Program-made: the position numbers and the translations under genes
Notes under the pieces: model-generated
Seen by the model: only the letters and a program-made list of their open reading frames with translations
Told to the model about the DNA's origin: nothing
Databases searched by the model: none
Assembly (NCBI RefSeq): GCF_021654035.1
Contig: NZ_JAJPDW010000005.1
Span: 62,001 to 126,000 of the forward strand
Length of the DNA: 64,000 nt
Direction of reading: 5' to 3'
Origin: Microbacterium aurantiacum
GTDB lineage: Bacteria; Actinomycetota; Actinomycetes; Actinomycetales; Microbacteriaceae
Shown here: positions 63,649 through 64,000 of the stretch, one piece after another
How positions within the stretch are numbered: position 1 is the stretch's first letter
Layout: every line of letters begins with the position of its first letter

Positions 63649-64000
63649 GCGTACACCTCCGCCGAGGATGCCGCGAACACGCGTTCGACGACGCGCGCCA
63701 CATCGGCGGTGGTGACGATGCGGCCCGCGACCTCGCTGATCGTCGTGACCCCGGCGTCCGCGATTCCGCAGGGGATGATCGTGCGGAACGGGGCGAGGGA
63801 GTTGTCGCAGTTGACGGCGAAGCCGTGCAGGGTCACGCCCCGCTCGACGCGGACGCCGATGGCGGCCACCTTGTCCTCGGACAGCGGGCGCCGCACCCAC
63901 ACACCGCTGCGGCCCTCGATCTGCCGTCCGTCGACGCCGAAGTCGCTCAGCGCGGCGATGAGGAGGCGCTCGAGGCGGCGGACATGGGCCACGACATCCA
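63645..64000 (-). CDS. lipB: Octanoyltransferase LipB, 3' part
   Basis: Runs off the window; the N-terminal region is missing. The visible part has [31 protein letters not shown] (conserved Lys and the GFAVN block) and the catalytic Cys in TIIPCGI. It transfers octanoyl groups from ACP to lipoyl domains for LipA. The in-frame GTG at 63992 is internal, not the real start. Confidence 0.93.
   Translation of the reverse strand, partial: DVVAHVRRLERLLIAALSDFGVDGRQIEGRSGVWVRRPLSEDKVAAIGVRVERGVTLHGFAVNCDNSLAPFRTIIPCGIADAGVTTISEVAGRIVTTADVARVVERVFAASSAEVYA

Overview
This window is ordinary chromosome from a high-GC Gram-positive actinobacterium, most likely Microbacterium or a close relative in the Microbacteriaceae (inferred). 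The reasons are roughly 70% GC, many GTG starts, 4-bp ATGA/GTGA overlaps, the gene order ftsE-ftsX-smpB-ssrA, a SigK/RskA/class F sortase/DUF4397 cluster, a non-discriminating-type GltX next to tRNA-Gln, and the blocks coaD-yceD-rpmF-rnc-mutM and smc-ftsY. I found no prophage, transposase, CRISPR array or replication origin.

Layout. 1-6.1 kb: end of ftsE, ftsX, smpB, a SIMPL-domain gene, a secreted DUF4397 protein with sortase F and a sigma/anti-sigma pair, then tmRNA. 6.1-13.2 kb: a 2H phosphoesterase and amine oxidase pair, a quinone oxidoreductase, YaeQ, a lipoprotein, a histidinol-phosphatase-type enzyme, tRNA-Lys, a hydrolase and an IclR regulator. 13.2-18.5 kb: CoA-transferase A/B plus thiolase (probably ketone-body use), then otsA-otsB for trehalose. 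18.5-30.8 kb: ilvD-ilvB-ilvN-ilvC, serA, a TetR/MFS efflux pair, leuB and ilvE, nearly the whole branched-chain amino acid pathway. 30.8-38.8 kb: FAH-family hydrolase, MFS protein, gltX, tRNA-Gln and a fructose PTS operon (fruR-fruK-fruA-ptsH). 38.8-41.4 kb: MBL hydrolase, tRNA-Glu, an ECF sigma factor coupled to a DUF4349 membrane protein. 41.4-49.6 kb: leuC-leuD behind a leucine-rich leader ORF, murA-plsC-gpsA-ddl (envelope), a DUF3515 lipoprotein, thiL. 49.5-57.1 kb: rsmD, a lipoprotein, recG, coaD, yceD, rpmF, rnc, mutM and a tandem GNAT protein preceded by two small ORFs. 57.6-64 kb: smc, ftsY, a DUF2004-like gene and lipA-lipB (lipB cut by the window edge).

The most notable signals are regulatory, not accessory genes. 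Nineteen starts carry a TANNNT hexamer ending exactly 6-8 nt upstream, the pattern of leaderless transcripts; three of these hexamers reuse the stop codon of the upstream gene, and one divergent pair (DUF3515/thiL) shares overlapping -10 boxes. A leaderless 16-codon ORF with three consecutive Leu codons precedes leuC. A 22-23 codon Ile/Thr/Arg-rich ORF with a strong Shine-Dalgarno sequence and a 38-codon ORF precede the GNAT gene. I did not find a clearly new multi-gene system; the sigma/DUF4349 pair and the sORF-GNAT locus are the best candidates for undescribed biology.
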